The position numbers and the translations under genes were made by a program. Below the pieces are notes generated by a model. That model did no database searches. It saw only the letters and a list, made by a program, of their open reading frames with translations, and had not been told where the DNA came from. From NCBI GenBank assembly GCA_947396885.1, contig OX377201.1, positions 65,818,983 to 65,882,982 of the forward strand: a stretch of 64,000 nt of DNA, written 5' to 3'. Shown one piece after another: positions 11,153 through 22,559 of the stretch. Position 1 is the first letter of the stretch. The number at the start of each line of letters is the position of its first letter. The DNA is from Heligmosomoides polygyrus polygyrus (Eukaryota > Nematoda > Chromadorea > Rhabditida > Heligmosomidae).

Positions 11153-12742
11153 ACTGGAGGAAGTGCTGGTCAGGAGTGGGCGGAAGGAGGCAGCTTCTTT
11201 CTTTCTTTTTGCACGGTCTCCGCAGCTGGCTAGTGTTTGAACGATAGCAAAGGGAGCAGATACAGTTGTGACTAACGAATGTCCAAGCGAAGCGTCGTAC
11301 TAAGTTGGCAAAGGTGCGTAATAGGCGATGTACTATTTCAAAAATTAAAACGGCTACTGTGCCGACAGTTCTTAGGAAACTTGCTAGGCATTGAAGCGTA
11401 AGTTTAAGAATAAGAAAGGCTACTGTTGGGCCAATTGCGTAAGTGACTATCGTAAGTAAGACTGTGGTTCCAAGAATGCCGATAGGAAGTTTCCAATGCT
11501 TTTGCATGACCGCCACTAATGGCAGAACATCGGGTAATTTGAAATCTGAGAGCCAGTTAAAAGTAGAAGTATTTTGGCTGTCTTCATACTGAAGAACTTC
11601 TGACTCGTTAAAATGTGGTATGAAAGCCAGGGTACCGTTGATTCTGAATTTTATGAGTTTCCCGTTACATTCCGTGTGACATTCCTGGTTGACTATCGCT
11701 GACGGGAACTCTAGTACGGTTTTTACGTGCTTTGCACTTTTGGGGTCGCATTGTGTGGAAAATACGATGCTCTCGCACTGGATTACGGTCCAGGTTAGAA
11801 AGTCTGTGCGACATTGTGCTGTGCATTCTGCTCCTTCTTGACAGTGGTAACAGCTTGTTAGGTCGGATACAGATATTTGGCAGTCTTGTTGCAATACATA
11901 TTGAGCGCTGCTTCGCATGGCTTTCGAGTTTACTGAGATGACGACTTCTCCTGCTGTCGCTATCGCATTTATTGAGCGTCTGTCGTTGACGAGTACCAGT
12001 GACGAGGACGTGATTGGTAGTACATTTTAAATGTCTGACCGCAGGTGTTGAATCGATTCTAGGGGACATTTGCAACTTGATGGGGCTGTAGGGAGCTCGC
12101 ATGAGCATAGAATTTTATTCCTACACTGCTCAAAGTGTTTGAATACCATCGATTATGTCGGAAATCAACAGGAAGATGGTAGTTGTCTGTTAGTGAAAGG
12201 GTTTCGTTATCGGACATTGCGAATTTGTTGTTTAAAACTGGGTAGGTTGGTTGGGTTATCGAAGTGACCGTAATTGAGATGTCATCTATCTTTTGTTCTA
12301 CATAAAGCAAGAGTTTGAGCTCCTTTTCCACACTGTTGTTGTAGAATGAAAGGCGGATTCTCATGCGCACATGTGGTTTCCATTCTAAGCATTTTATCAC
12401 TTCGTATACGGCATGACTTTGCGGTTTGTGTGCGATCCTGTAGAATGTACAAGATGGAAACGGCAATAAGCAGCCACATAATAATCCGCCACTCGTATGC
12501 ATACAACCAGAGTATCCGGGAAATTGGGCTGCGTGTGCAATTTCTGGAATTATGCTGTTGATTCTTACGTTAGCACAGGCGTTCGCTGAGCACGTCCCCA
12601 TTAGGTAGCACCGTTTTTCGCTGTACATTTCATATCTGGTGTCTCTGGTGAAAAATAAAGAGTTCCGTGAACACTGCATTTCTATACCTTCTTTATCCAA
12701 ATATATTGCACCTACTGATTTGTTACCATGCAGAATAGACAC
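11139..12742 (-). pseudogene. Envelope glycoprotein of the BEL/Pao element (phlebovirus Gc-like), frameshifted
   Basis: Two large frames (12742-12059 and 11918-11139) with a third frame bridging about 12110-12030 make up one secreted, cysteine-rich protein followed by a membrane anchor. Many cysteines in CxxC-type spacing and the order 'ectodomain, single anchor, short basic tail' fit class II fusion glycoproteins of phlebovirus type known from nematode BEL elements. The anchor is the hydrophobic stretch around residues 140-175 of the 3' frame, followed by a second hydrophobic stretch and a Cys/Lys-rich tail. At least one frameshift near 12.1 kb breaks the frame, and the N-terminal part to about 13.4 kb is also out of frame, so this copy cannot make the full protein. 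Confidence 0.7.
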
Positions 12743-13022
12743 ACACGTTTTCCTGTTTATTTGGTTAAATAGAATCTCCTGTCTGAAATCAAATGAGAAA
12801 TCAAATGAGTCTGACGTGTCCGTGTTGACATCCCTCCTACAAGGGGGCCAGTGATCACTGCTAGCGTGAAGACGGTCGTAAGTGCGCGTGCCCCTATGGG
12901 TGCAGGTGCGAATGCGGCAAGCTGTACTCCGCCGATCGCCTTGTTTCTGCGACCTCTTCGTGTAGCGAGGGTCATGTGTTGATCACTCCAGTTCTTTGTG
13001 CCCTTCCGCATACAAGTAACGA

Positions 13023-15285
13023 TTAAGAGGAGCGCACATGCGATGATGTAACCGAGGAGTGCGACGGAGACCATCGCTCCAATGGGCCAGCAGTGTGGGT
13101 TTGCGATGAGATTCCGGGATAAAAAAGAGTTAGCGATTCCTCACAGATATGAGGAAGTGCGCAAGTATTGTTACCCGTGATTGATCTTGTACCGGTTGCA
13201 TAACGCATAATAATCGCCATGAAAGCGTTTCTCGATTTAAATGACAAAAGCAAGAAAAGTTTGCCAGCCGTGTGCAGAAGGGTTTTGCAAGTATTTCGAA
13301 GGCAAAGTTCGAATTTTACTCCGGGTGAGGTGACTGTGAAGGAGTTTGGGTTGCATTTTAGGCTGCCCTCTGAGGCTGATAGTAGGCCGCTTTGACAGGT
13401 TACAATTAGGAAGAGAGCCATTAAAGTTGTTATGGTGCTAGCTGCTGTTTCCGAGTTGGCAGATCCTGGTGTTATTAAATCTGCAGCACTTTCTCGAATA
13501 TTTTGTCTGGCACGAACTTTGGATTTTCGTTCGGGTCGACTTGGTTTTGTAGGCTCATCGTCCTCAGTGGTGTTGGCTGTTGGTACATTTGCAGGACATT
13601 GCGCCTCTTTGCTTCGGATTTCTAAGGGATTTAACATGTTACGTGCTTTGTGTAGAACTTTTTTGTTCGACATAAGCAATTTTACCGATCGTACGAGGCC
13701 ATCGTTGCTTCGTATGATCTCGATGACTTTGCCATAGACCAGCAACCGCGAGGTATATTTTCCTGTTCTATGAGGGCGATTTCCCCGATGACAGGCTCTC
13801 TCACTGTCTCATGCCTAGGTTGCTTACGGTCTGCTCGTTGAACTTCCCATAGAGCTGTTAGATATTCAGTGTTCCACCTTTCTCAGAATCTGGTGGCGAT
13901 TCGCTCTGAGCTACTGAGAGCTTCTTAAGCTTGCGAGACTGTTTGAATTGACTCAGGGTCGTAGGTTGGGTCCTGAGTATCGCAGTCATGAGGCGGTAAT
14001 TCGATTGATATTTAAGACTTGATTGTAAAAAGTCTATAGGCCGTAAGGAAATTTCGGAAATGTCGGACGGGTCGATTTTGGTAAGAGGTCTAATATTTAC
14101 TATTGGTTCAATACGAGTGACAGCAGTGCATAAATCGGCATAGGATAGCTTTCTTCTCTCCACTGATTTTTGGAGAGCTCTTTTGACTGTGCCGACGAGT
14201 CTTTTTCAGGCACCTCCTATCCATGGGGCTCCGGGACGATTGAAGATCCACCTTATTCCAAGACGTGCGCTCTAAGACATCACGGACTCTGCGAATTGTT
14301 CACTTTCTTTGAGCATAGAGTCGACGATACGTGCCCGAGCTTAAAATTCGTGCCAGCAATTCGTATCAGCTTGGGAACACCCCTTCGAGAAGTAAAGCAA
14401 CAAAGGATTTGAGGAACGCTCCAGTAGACATATCCTCTACTACTTCTAGGTGAATAGCTCGAGTTGTATGGCATGTGTACAAGCAGATGTACATTTTTCG
14501 CTAGTTTTAGACAGTATTGGTCCCATTTGGCAGCCGATGGTCTCAAAGGCTTTCCTGAGTATGGCCCGGTCTGATGGTATTGGGGGCATGTCAGGTGCGC
14601 CGAATGGGAGACCTTGGTATCCTTTCAAGAATCTACGAAATGCTCCTGATGGCCTTGGAATCCAGAAGTGCTGCCTGGCAAGACACAATGTCTGGTCTCT
14701 ATCGCAGTGCGCGTTTGTTTTGTGAATATTCGTCAGGAGCAGTCTGCTAGATCCGAGCTGTTTTCGACGTATATGGGAAATTTTCTATCGTATGGAAAAT
14801 TGGCATTTTGCAACCTGGATTCCTGTCGAATGATGCCGTTTTTGTCTACGAAAATGCGGTAATGAGGGAATCGTTTGCGAAGAGCGTTGATGTCGAGATG
14901 TTTGTGTGTTAACGATATAAGAATATTCTCAGCAGCATTGTAGTCATCAGAATTTATTCCCGAACTAGAATTGAAAGCATTGAGGTTTTGGAAAGTTTTT
15001 GATGCTGTACCCTTTTGATCAGTTCTAGTGATCCAATTGAGAATCGCTTTAACAAGTCTTGCGACTATTCTTAGGGCTTTACACATGCCTGAAAAACTTT
15101 GCGAGATCTATTATGCATGGTTTTGAATTGCTGACTGTGAATGTACAATCTAATTCGACTATTGTGTTCTCATTGTCGTCTTCATTTGGGTGAACCTGTT
15201 CGAGGTTTCCCATTTCGCGGACGTACGACGGTACGACTTTGTTGGCTAGCCACTGAGGACCTTGAATCCAATCAAGTTGGGTCAA
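13023..15285 (-). pseudogene. Integrase region of the BEL/Pao element, disrupted
   Basis: From right to left: N-terminal part with the conserved HKHLDINALRKRFPHYRIF block (15.0 kb); core entry with FWIPRPSGAFRRFLKGY and LPFGAPDMPPIPSDRAI (14.7-14.55 kb); a middle part with CCFTSRRGVPKLIRIAGTNF (14.4 kb), where the usual DNGTNF reads AGTNF, so a catalytic aspartate is lost; the stretch with ERRKLSYADLCTAVTRIEPIVNIRPLT (14.16 kb, family C-terminal segment); and an SH3-like end with YGKVIEIIRSNDGLVRSVKLL at 13.75 kb. Frame changes occur between each block. From about 13.5 kb the same frame runs on toward the start of the envelope. Confidence 0.8.
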
Positions 15286-15525
15286 TTGCTATGCATCCAT
15301 TCCTCGAGTTCCAGCGTCAGCATGATTTCTCATTGTGGGGATGTGGAAAAATTTTGCTGCCATTCCTTTCGATTCTAGGTAGGTGATGATTCTTCTTATG
15401 CGAATTGTTTGATTATCGACGAAGATTGGTAATTTGCGACTAGACTTCAGCCATGAGAGTGCTATTTCACTGTCGCTTAAAATGTGGAGATGCGCAATGT
15501 TGATTTCAGTCGCTTCGATTATTGC

Positions 15526-16632
15526 CTAGGCAAGGCGAACGGCCATCAATATGCTGAGGATTTCAAGTCTAGGAATGGTTTGTTTGGTTTTGTTTGGCGT
15601 GAGCCTGGTTTTGCCACTTATGAGAGACGTAACCTCATGGGTGTCATCGTTACATAAGAAGGCACAGGTTGCGAGCGCTATTGTGCTTGCGTCAGAGAAT
15701 ACCCACAGGCTTGTATTGCTGGAGCGTTTAATGACGTATCTTGGTACGGATATTTCTGCATTATTGATCGTCTGACATGTCTCTTCCCATTTTGCGGCAA
15801 TTTGTTGGGGAATGTTTTGGTTCCAGCTGATACTCGTCTCGTATACTTCTCTCGTGATAGCATTGAGTTTCACCGTGAGCAGACCAGCGAGACCTAGAGG
15901 ATCATAGATCGAGTTAATTTGATTCACAACATCTTTCTTTGTGAGGTGTTGCTTCCTCTTGAGATTTATCAATAGGTGACATTGGTCTGTATCTGCTCTG
16001 AATCCTAGCAGCTTCATTTTCCCTCCAGAAAATTTGCCATTTTCTGGGATTCGCGCGTTTACTTCGCTTGAATTCGACACGACTTCTCGGATGTTTATGC
16101 CTATTTCGGCGAAAAGCTGTTTGGCTTCGTCGAACTTCGATAGTGCTTCCATCTGGTGTGTCTGCAGAAACCATTGTGTTGACAACATAGAGATTTTTAT
16201 TATCTCCTTTGATAGGGGTGTCTGTTTGAACTGCAGAAACGAGAGGAGGCACATGTTAAGAATGCTTGGAGATGAGGTGACCTCGAAAGATATGCGGTTG
16301 AATCGATATTTTATTATGTCATTTTTAGTAGGAGGCAAGTCTGGATTTTTACCTACAGAAATCTGCATAGATCTTTGTGTTATTCCTTGAGCCGAATCTG
16401 CTTCTTTGTCACAGAGTAGTATAATTTTGCTTGATGTACTTGCTAGGAGTATGTCGTGAATCTTGTTTATTAGGGCTTCGCCTTTTTGCGATACGTCATT
16501 GAGAGAAAGATGGCGTTTTCTTTTCGACGGCGCGTCAAACACAATACGCAGTGGTTTCGGCTTGTGCGCACGCCATACGCCAGAATGAGGCATATTGTAG
16601 GTTCCTGCAGAATTTTTTACGTTAGATAGCAC
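15526..16632 (-). pseudogene. Reverse transcriptase and RNase H of the BEL/Pao element
   Basis: A 368-codon frame covers most of the Pao-type polymerase. It starts near the conserved RIVFDAPSK motif (RVVFDAS in family members), but the catalytic Tyr-x-Asp-Asp box lies in another frame around 16180 and reads YVVN, so both a frameshift and loss of the metal-binding aspartates are present. The thumb and connection region (GFRADTDQCHLLIN, IYDPLGLAG) is well preserved; IYDPLGL is diagnostic for Pao. The end carries the first RNase H aspartate (WVFSDAS) and PRLEILSILMAVRLA. Inactive copy. Confidence 0.85.
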
Positions 16633-17099
16633 TTTTTCGATAAAATCGTTATTCTCGTATTTTTCAAGATCTTACAGAACCATTGCTTTCGCGTTGGGTT
16701 CGCCACGAGCTGGTTGTGAAGGCTCATAGGCCGCTTAGTGGCAGAAGCAGAATTGTCTTGCAATTCCGTTATGTTGCTTCGAAAAGGAAACGGGGCGGTG
16801 ACGTGTTCGTTTTCGAATGTTATTGTCTTGGAATAGTTATGAAAATATCGAGAAAGCCGTCGACAGTACTAATCTCGTTAGGAGAGATCCCCGTGCCTTC
16901 AAGCTCGAATAATTTGTTGAGTATTTCCTTGGGCGCAGGAACTGTCTCGGTGCGAGCTTCGATTGCACCTCGGCCATAAGCCGCGTGGCCGAATATTAGC
17001 GATGCGTAGCCCTGAAGGAGTACGAAGGGTAGCATTAGATTCCAGTACAAAGTCGTCGTAGTGATCGAGGCCAGCAAGGATTTGAGGGATTAGGTGTTC

Positions 17100-17420
17100 G
17101 CCATGCAGCTTAGAGTTTCAGACCTTCGTCAGAGAAATATGGCGTGTTCTTGCAAAAAGATTCGGGCAAATTGTTACCGAAGGAAAACCTTTGGTAATGA
17201 GGGGTTTTGTTTCTATAACGAATTCTAATTCGCTTCCTTGGCCTGTGCTCACCTTCAAGGCGACGATGTTAGTCTGGAAAATCTCTGTATGTCCGCTTAT
17301 TCCGGACATCACACAAGTTTCTGACTTCAAGGTTGGTAACCCATGCCGACTGGAGAATTCTTCTTGTATGACTGTTTTTTGTGCGCCGGTGTCAAAAAAG
17401 AATAGAGCTCTTTCATGCTG
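17100..17420 (-). pseudogene. Aspartic protease segment of the BEL/Pao element
   Basis: On the minus strand near 17396-17381 the codons read FFDTGAQ, the active-site triad of retroviral-type aspartic proteases, followed downstream by a GISG-containing strand and TKPLITKG. The active-site motif is intact but the surrounding frame is broken by shifts at about 17.33 and 17.1 kb, where a linker to the polymerase (17077-16820) continues in another frame. Confidence 0.75.
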
Positions 17421-17882
17421 GTGCGTGTTTGCGGTTCCAAATGCATCCTTCAGCGGTCACGAGAACCATCTGCTCTTTGCTAGTGCAGTTATCCTTTTCG
17501 TCTTCGATGTTCGCACGACTGCTTGCCGCTTCTTGTGGTGCAGAAGTTCCTTTCTTGCGTGACTCACTGGGGCCTTTCAGCTGTGGCTGGCTACTTCTCG
17601 CGGGGCCTTCAGCTGCGTTGGCTTTTTGAGTCGGTGAATCACGATTAGAATGTTTTGCAAGTGCATCGGATTCGCTAGCGTTTGTACCGTAGTAGCACAA
17701 TTTCGAGTGATGCATTTTTCAGCAGGATGTGCAGTTTGATCTTGTGGTGAGTGTTTGAGTAGCATTTCCAGCAAAGCTTTTTGTTCAGCACAATTTGTCG
17801 TCGCTCGTGAACTCTAATTGGTGTTCGACATTGCCATGCAAAGTGTCCGCTTCTATTACATAACACACAGAACGGTTTCCTG
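17421..17882 (-). pseudogene. Gag C-terminal zinc-knuckle segment of the BEL/Pao element
   Basis: The frame holds FCVLCNRSGHFAWQC (a CCHC knuckle) and then CWKCYSNTHH, the usual double cysteine cluster at the end of Pao gag, followed by a Ser/Lys/Pro-rich linker. Everything upstream in gag is cut off at about 17882, exactly where RTE sequence of opposite orientation begins. Confidence 0.75.
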
Positions 17883-18600
17883 GTGGAGAAGCATCGCGAG
17901 AAGGAGAAACTGGTGCATATCGCCTTGCTCGACTTGGGGAAGGTCTTCGATCGCGTACAGCGTGAGGTTACATGGTACGCTTTGCGACAACACAACGTAC
18001 CTGAGCAACATATAGAGTGGGTGCGGATGCTCTACTCTTGCCCAAAGAGTAGAGTGCAAGCTGCAGCTGAAACCCCAATGGAGTTCCCCATCTGTGTTGG
18101 GGTGCACCAGGATTCTGCGCTTTCTCCACTCCTCTTTGTTGTCGTCATGGATGCCATTACATGAGATCTTCACCAGCCTGTTCCAAGGACGCTGCTCTAT
18201 GTTGAGGACGTGGTGCTCGTCTGCGACGATAAAGGGTAACGTCGAATGGCAGGTGCAAGCTTGGTCTGATCATTTGGAACAGTTCGGACTCAAATGAAAC
18301 GTGAAGAAGACCGAATATCTAACGACAGACGTAAAGGAGTCCGTCTCCATTAAGATTAACGGTACTGAGCTTGCACGCACTTCGGTGTTTAAATACCTGG
18401 GATCAGGAATAGCATGTCGGACTAACGCTGCATCGGGCCGCCAAGAGGACGCCCGATGCAGCGTTAGTCCGCCATGCACATGAAAGTAACTGGCGTCCAC
18501 CCTAATCAAGCGCAGAATCGGGAAAGGTGCCGTCATGACACCAGAAGAGCGGACCCCGAAGCTGGAGTAACGCTGGAGAAGAAAAAGAGAATTTAATGAT
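17880..18600 (+). mobile_element. RTE-type LINE fragment with internal deletion
   Basis: Plus-strand codons give the reverse-transcriptase palm start (HIALLDLGKVFDRVQREV) and the block VGVHQDSALSPLLFVVVMDAI, then GLK and KKTEYLTTDVKESVSIKING. The YADD box region is out of frame and altered (YVED). After 'VFKYLGS' the sequence jumps to the C-terminal tail of the same family; the tail from about 18485 ends in GGAGAAGAAAAAGAG. The junction is the inverted repeat at 18413-18476. The fragment belongs to the same family as 51885-56390 and 46431-46863. Confidence 0.8.
18413..18476. repeat. Near-perfect hairpin at a LINE deletion junction
   Basis: Arms 18413-18438 and 18451-18476 (26 bases each, one mismatch) surround a 12-base loop. 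The right arm is normal LINE sequence (the tail encoding a GRPxQRWSD-type motif); the left arm is its reverse complement inserted into the LINE. This is the pattern left by a snap-back template switch. Confidence 0.8.
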
Positions 18601-18879
18601 TTCAATCTTCGACAATGGAGAACAGAATAAGCAAAATCCACACAACTAGCGGTGCTGCAGAAAATTTTACTTAAGTATCCGTGTGCACAACTCTATGAAC
18701 TATGTCACTGTCAGCGACCGTTGCTAGCGCTGACGGGAATATACTATACATAGTTGTGTTCGCATGACATATTCGAACAGGTATTCGAGTGATTTTCATT
18801 CCATTTGAAATATTGGAATTCTAGTAACCAAAAAATGCATTTTTCGAATGCTTTAGAGTTCGATATTCAAAAAAATCAC

Positions 18880-20131
18880 CTTGTTGTCTGTGCCAGGCAA
18901 AGTATTCTGCCCCGTATTGGAGGCTTCGAGATGCAATTGACGATCATCTGCGGGAGGAACAAGCTGGATTCGGAAAATGAAGATCGTGATGCGATCTGAT
19001 TTTCGCGTTACTCAACATTATCGAACAATGCCTGGAATACCGCTACCCGCTCCACATAAACATCGTCGATTTTAAGAAGGCTTTTGATAGTGTCCACCGT
19101 GGGAAATACTTAAGCTCTATCGAGTCCCCACGACCTCCGTCGAGATATTCAGAACCCTATATCAAAACTCAATGTGTTGCGTGAAGACTACGCTTGGAAA
19201 TACAAGTTACTTCGAGGCCACCACAGGAGTCAGGCGGAGATGTGTTCTCTCACCGTTGCTATTCAACGCCGCCCTTCACTTCGTAATGAGAAGAACGACA
19301 GCCGAAGTACAGGAAGGCATTCCTTTGTTTAGAGGACGACTTGTGGACCTAGACTTTGCCGATGACATCGCCGTATTCACTGAGGACAACGATAAGTTAC
19401 AAAGAATTACAGAGCGCCTTAGCCAAGAATCATTGGACTCCGAATTAGTCACGAAAAGTCAAAGGTCATGTACGAAGGAATTACGAGCCCAAGGGACGGC
19501 ATCTACATAGGATCGGACCGCTTGGAAGTAGTGAACAGCTTCAACTACTTGGGAAGTATGATCGCTAACGATAGAGATGCTGAGACCGACGTTCGTTGTA
19601 GGATCGCGAAGGCGACAGCAATATTGCGAAGGCTCAGACCACTATGGACGTCATCCTCTATTTCAAATAACGTAAAGCTGCGTTTGTATTCGTCGATAGT
19701 CGTCCCAACTGCAATGTACGCTAGCGAAACATGGAAGACGTCAACTAGCATCATCAGACGGGTCAAGGCATTCCACTGCAAATGCCTGCGGCGAAATTGT
19801 GAGGATACGTTACACGGACCACGTGACCAACGAAGAAGTATTGCGGCGCTGTCACTCAAGGTGCCTCTACGAAACCGTTACGCAACGTCGCCTCCGCCTG
19901 GCCGGACACATCCTGCGTATGTCCGAGCACCGGCTGCCGAGATCAGCCATGAAATGGACTCTGCCAGGAAAACGAATCAGAGGACGCCTAAGAAACACGT
20001 GGCGCCGCACGCTCATGAATGACCTAAACGTTATGAATATTTCTAGGCAGAAGTGCGAAAAAATAGCCCAAGACAAGCAGCGGTGGAAAGATCTCGTCTC
20101 CCTATGCGCTCAACAGCACGGGAGGAACTAA
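18880..20131 (+). mobile_element. Second non-LTR retrotransposon fragment (reverse transcriptase)
   Basis: Starting near 18900 the plus strand reads LRDAIDDHLREEQAGF, then INIVDFKKAFDSVHRGK, RTLYQNSMCCVKT, a GVRRRCVLSPLLFN block and LDFADDIAVFTEDND, which contains the catalytic ADD. From 19468 the frame continues with VNSFNYLGSMIANDRDAETD and ends in ETWKTSTSIIRRVKAFHCKC, after which a frameshift at about 19800 leads to RRLRLAGHILRM and the stop at 20129-20131. The family differs from the RTE copies. Stops near 18990 and three frame changes make it inactive. It separates two AT-rich blocks with ATTCG motifs. Confidence 0.8.
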
Positions 20132-20154
20132 GTACTAAGTAAGTATTAAAAAAT

Positions 20155-20915
20155 CGCGTTTTTAAAGAGTTCAAATGCTTGAAATTTCTGAGCTCTCGGA
20201 ATCATCCGAATATTCGGAACTTGACAGAAACGTACAATTATTTTATTAGTCGACGGATGCCTTCGATTGTTGAATTTCCTTTTGGACACTGGAAATAGAG
20301 CACAATGGGCAAATTAGGATCTGCATTGTTTTACAAAGTACCTTATATAAAAAAATATGTAGAATTGTAAAGAAGTACTATGACGTTTTCCTTTCAATCC
20401 ATATAGGGTGCAGTCTGCAGATCTTCGTCTAGTTCCTTCTCCGCAATACCACCAAACAAGGAAGGAGCATGAGCGCAAAGCATGAAACAAAAACTTCAGG
20501 GGTATCACAGAAGGGCTTATACTTCCAATTCGATGCAAAAAAATTTTATCGACACCCACTGGACCACTTCTCCATTTGACACTGACTGCGACTGAAGTTC
20601 TTTTTCGTGCTCTTCCTTTGCACCATTAAATCCCTCGGTGGACATTAGGACATATGATGTGAACGCAAAAAGCATTAAGGGTTTTGGATTGAACCTCGTG
20701 TTCCAAATTTTCCGTTTTCACTGCGAATTTCTCTTCTTGGTGACAATGGATTCTATGGCGGCCCTTCTAAGCTTTTTTCACATCAAGTTACTTCCTACCA
20801 TTAGTTCTAACGTGGGAGGTTGCCTTGTTTTCATGGAGTGTTCCGTTCCGGATGCTTGGGAGATCAACATCGCCATAAGTCGCACTTGCTTTTCTTACTA
20901 ACTGCGCAGTAAACC
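20155..20915. repeat. Right arm of the inverted repeat enclosing the BEL/Pao block
   Basis: Reverse-complement partner of 9906-10556, with about 100 additional bases around 20570-20690. The inner end abuts the LINE fragment at about 20140, so the LINE and the BEL element both lie between the two arms. Confidence 0.7.
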
Positions 20916-21309
20916 ATAGTTGGGATCCCGTAGAGACGATCATATAGGCTCTTACGTGAACATGGGTATAAGATTCCTAAGTGGTAGATCACTTGCAGGA
21001 ATCGGATTTTATAACTGGTCAGACACTTCTGAACAGAGGTACCTAGTTCATAAGAGAGAAACGGTGCTATGAAAGGTTTTTTCGAAACAACAGTAACGCT
21101 ATCCTTTCGATTTCTCTGCATCCAGGGGTCGGATTCGTCGACGACTTACATGACTTTAACAGATAATTCACAGCGAAAAACTCTGATTACGCGGCTTATC
21201 GCTCACCATATCGCTTGATAAGCTGCGATTTCAGAGATTGCGGCTGTAATTTTCTCTGTTAAATTGTTGCAAGTCCTTGATAAACCTTGCATCAGGTGAA
21301 CACGTATGG
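20916..21309. other. No gene recognised
   Basis: Unique-looking sequence outside the inverted repeat. No exon or transposon end could be supported. Confidence 0.35.
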
Positions 21310-21530
21310 ACACGACCCTGGAGTGTGCGGGCCACGCCAGGCTAGCCGGCATCGCATCCGCGCGCCACGGCGGCTAGCTGGCTCCGCCGGCGTCGGGTGT
21401 GATGGGCCACGCTAAGGACGTAGCCCAAACCTAGCTAGGGTTGCTTCTTCACCCAGCGTCGGTCGCCGGCTTCGCCGGCAACCAACGCTGGGTAAGGAAG
21501 CATTCCTAGCGTCGAGCTCGTTGGAACGAG
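21310..21530. repeat. GC-rich repeat with CCGGCTTCGCCGGC hairpins
   Basis: Contains GCGGGCCACGCCAGGCTAGCCGG, an ACCCAGCGTCGGT block and several short GC hairpins. The same modules recur in the other orientation at 26300-26540, so it is a dispersed GC-rich repeat that stands out against AT-rich surroundings. Confidence 0.65.
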
Positions 21531-22101
21531 CACATACACCAGATTGATTCCTAACTTGGTACCTCTCACATCCCAGTACAACACACAGAAGAATGTTCTC
21601 TTCGTCTAGCGTTGTGTTCACAGGCTATTGCAACTCGTTAAACCTAATGAAATGTCCGACATTTCTGTCCAGTTGCCGTGCTTTGAGCCACGAGGTGTAA
21701 TGAATTCCAGAAATGGTGGCTTGTGACAAAAATGCTATCCTCTTCTGTACATAGCATAGTATGGAAACTGGTCAAACTACTGATCCTGGGACAAGACTTG
21801 ATTAAAAACGTAGCCGTACCGAATGCGGGTCCCAGCAACGCTCTTCGCTAGCCTGTCTTGGCCCACCGCTGAAAATTGGAGGAACTGGGCAGGTAGAAAA
21901 AGCATTGTAACCCGAGTAAATACGCCCGCACCATTGGCCACTGAATTTGAGGAAGCATACGGGAAGAATTATATACGAGAACCTGGTGCAGTCGAAAACT
22001 AGGGGTGGGGACGGGACTTGATTTCCGCGGTTGACTACATGCAGTGACTCATGCCTTCCTCCTTTATATATGGTGGGATTTTCTGTCTCTGATTTTCCTA
22101 C
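21531..22101. other. Possible further minus-strand exon, weak
   Basis: A minus-strand acceptor CTCAAATTCAG at about 21953-21943 is followed by a frame open for some 55 codons down to TAG near 21780. It does not join in phase to the exon at 22102-22355, so it is noted only as a possibility. Confidence 0.25.
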
Positions 22102-22355
22102 CTTAAATGCGTCAGAGAAAAATTCAGTATCGCCTTCAAAAGATCGATAATATTGATTGATATCGACTGTCTGAGCAAAAATGCTAATCAGCTGTGGGGC
22201 GCTTACGTCGGACAACACAATCAGGCAACTCCCATATAGATCCCTGTCTGTATCCATAATCAGGTGCGTATGCTTTGGCCATAAAGTTGGTCTCGATCTG
22301 ATCTTAACACCTGACACTGCCCAATCTTCCAACAATTGACTCCGCTCCGTCTCAC
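22102..22355 (-). CDS. Candidate exon of an unidentified gene
   Basis: About 80 open codons on the minus strand end in AAG at 22102, followed by a good donor GTAGGA. The peptide includes SRPTLWPKHTHLIMDTDRD, then LYGSCLIVLSDV, then NQYYRSFEGDTEFFSDAF. The composition is that of a soluble globular protein, not low-complexity sequence. The upstream limit is a stop near 22360; the acceptor is not clear. An internal GTAAGC at about 22205 could serve as an earlier donor. I do not recognise the family. Confidence 0.4.
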
Positions 22356-22559
22356 AACAGTATTATGAATTGTTGTCATAGTGATGTAGAAGTACTACTA
22401 ATAAATTCATGAATAGTGCATAGCTCCATTCAATATTGATTCACTTGCACGCTGCTACGTTCTGCTATCTGGCTAATAAGCATCCAATCCATTTGCTACG
22501 ACAGAACCTTTCATGTCGCATTGGGCACTCTTCCACAACGTTGCGACTTTTATTCGATT

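Larger units (their letters stand above)
10641..17882 (-). mobile_element. BEL/Pao retroelement with phlebovirus-type envelope, 5' truncated
   Basis: On the minus strand from right to left the order is: zinc-knuckle gag end (17.9-17.6 kb), aspartic protease (17.4-17.1), reverse transcriptase and RNase H (16.6-15.5), integrase (15.3-13.8), envelope (13.4-11.1) and a small extra 3' ORF (11.15-10.74). This is the BEL/Pao order, and nematode BEL elements such as C. elegans Cer7 are known to carry a phlebovirus-derived envelope. Frameshifts and stops occur throughout. The gag 5' part and any 5' LTR are missing because an RTE fragment begins at about 17880. No second LTR was found, so the LTR could not be proven. 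Confidence 0.85.

Noticed and set aside
13432..13737. 101-codon plus-strand frame
   Set aside because: Antisense to the integrase/envelope junction of the BEL element.
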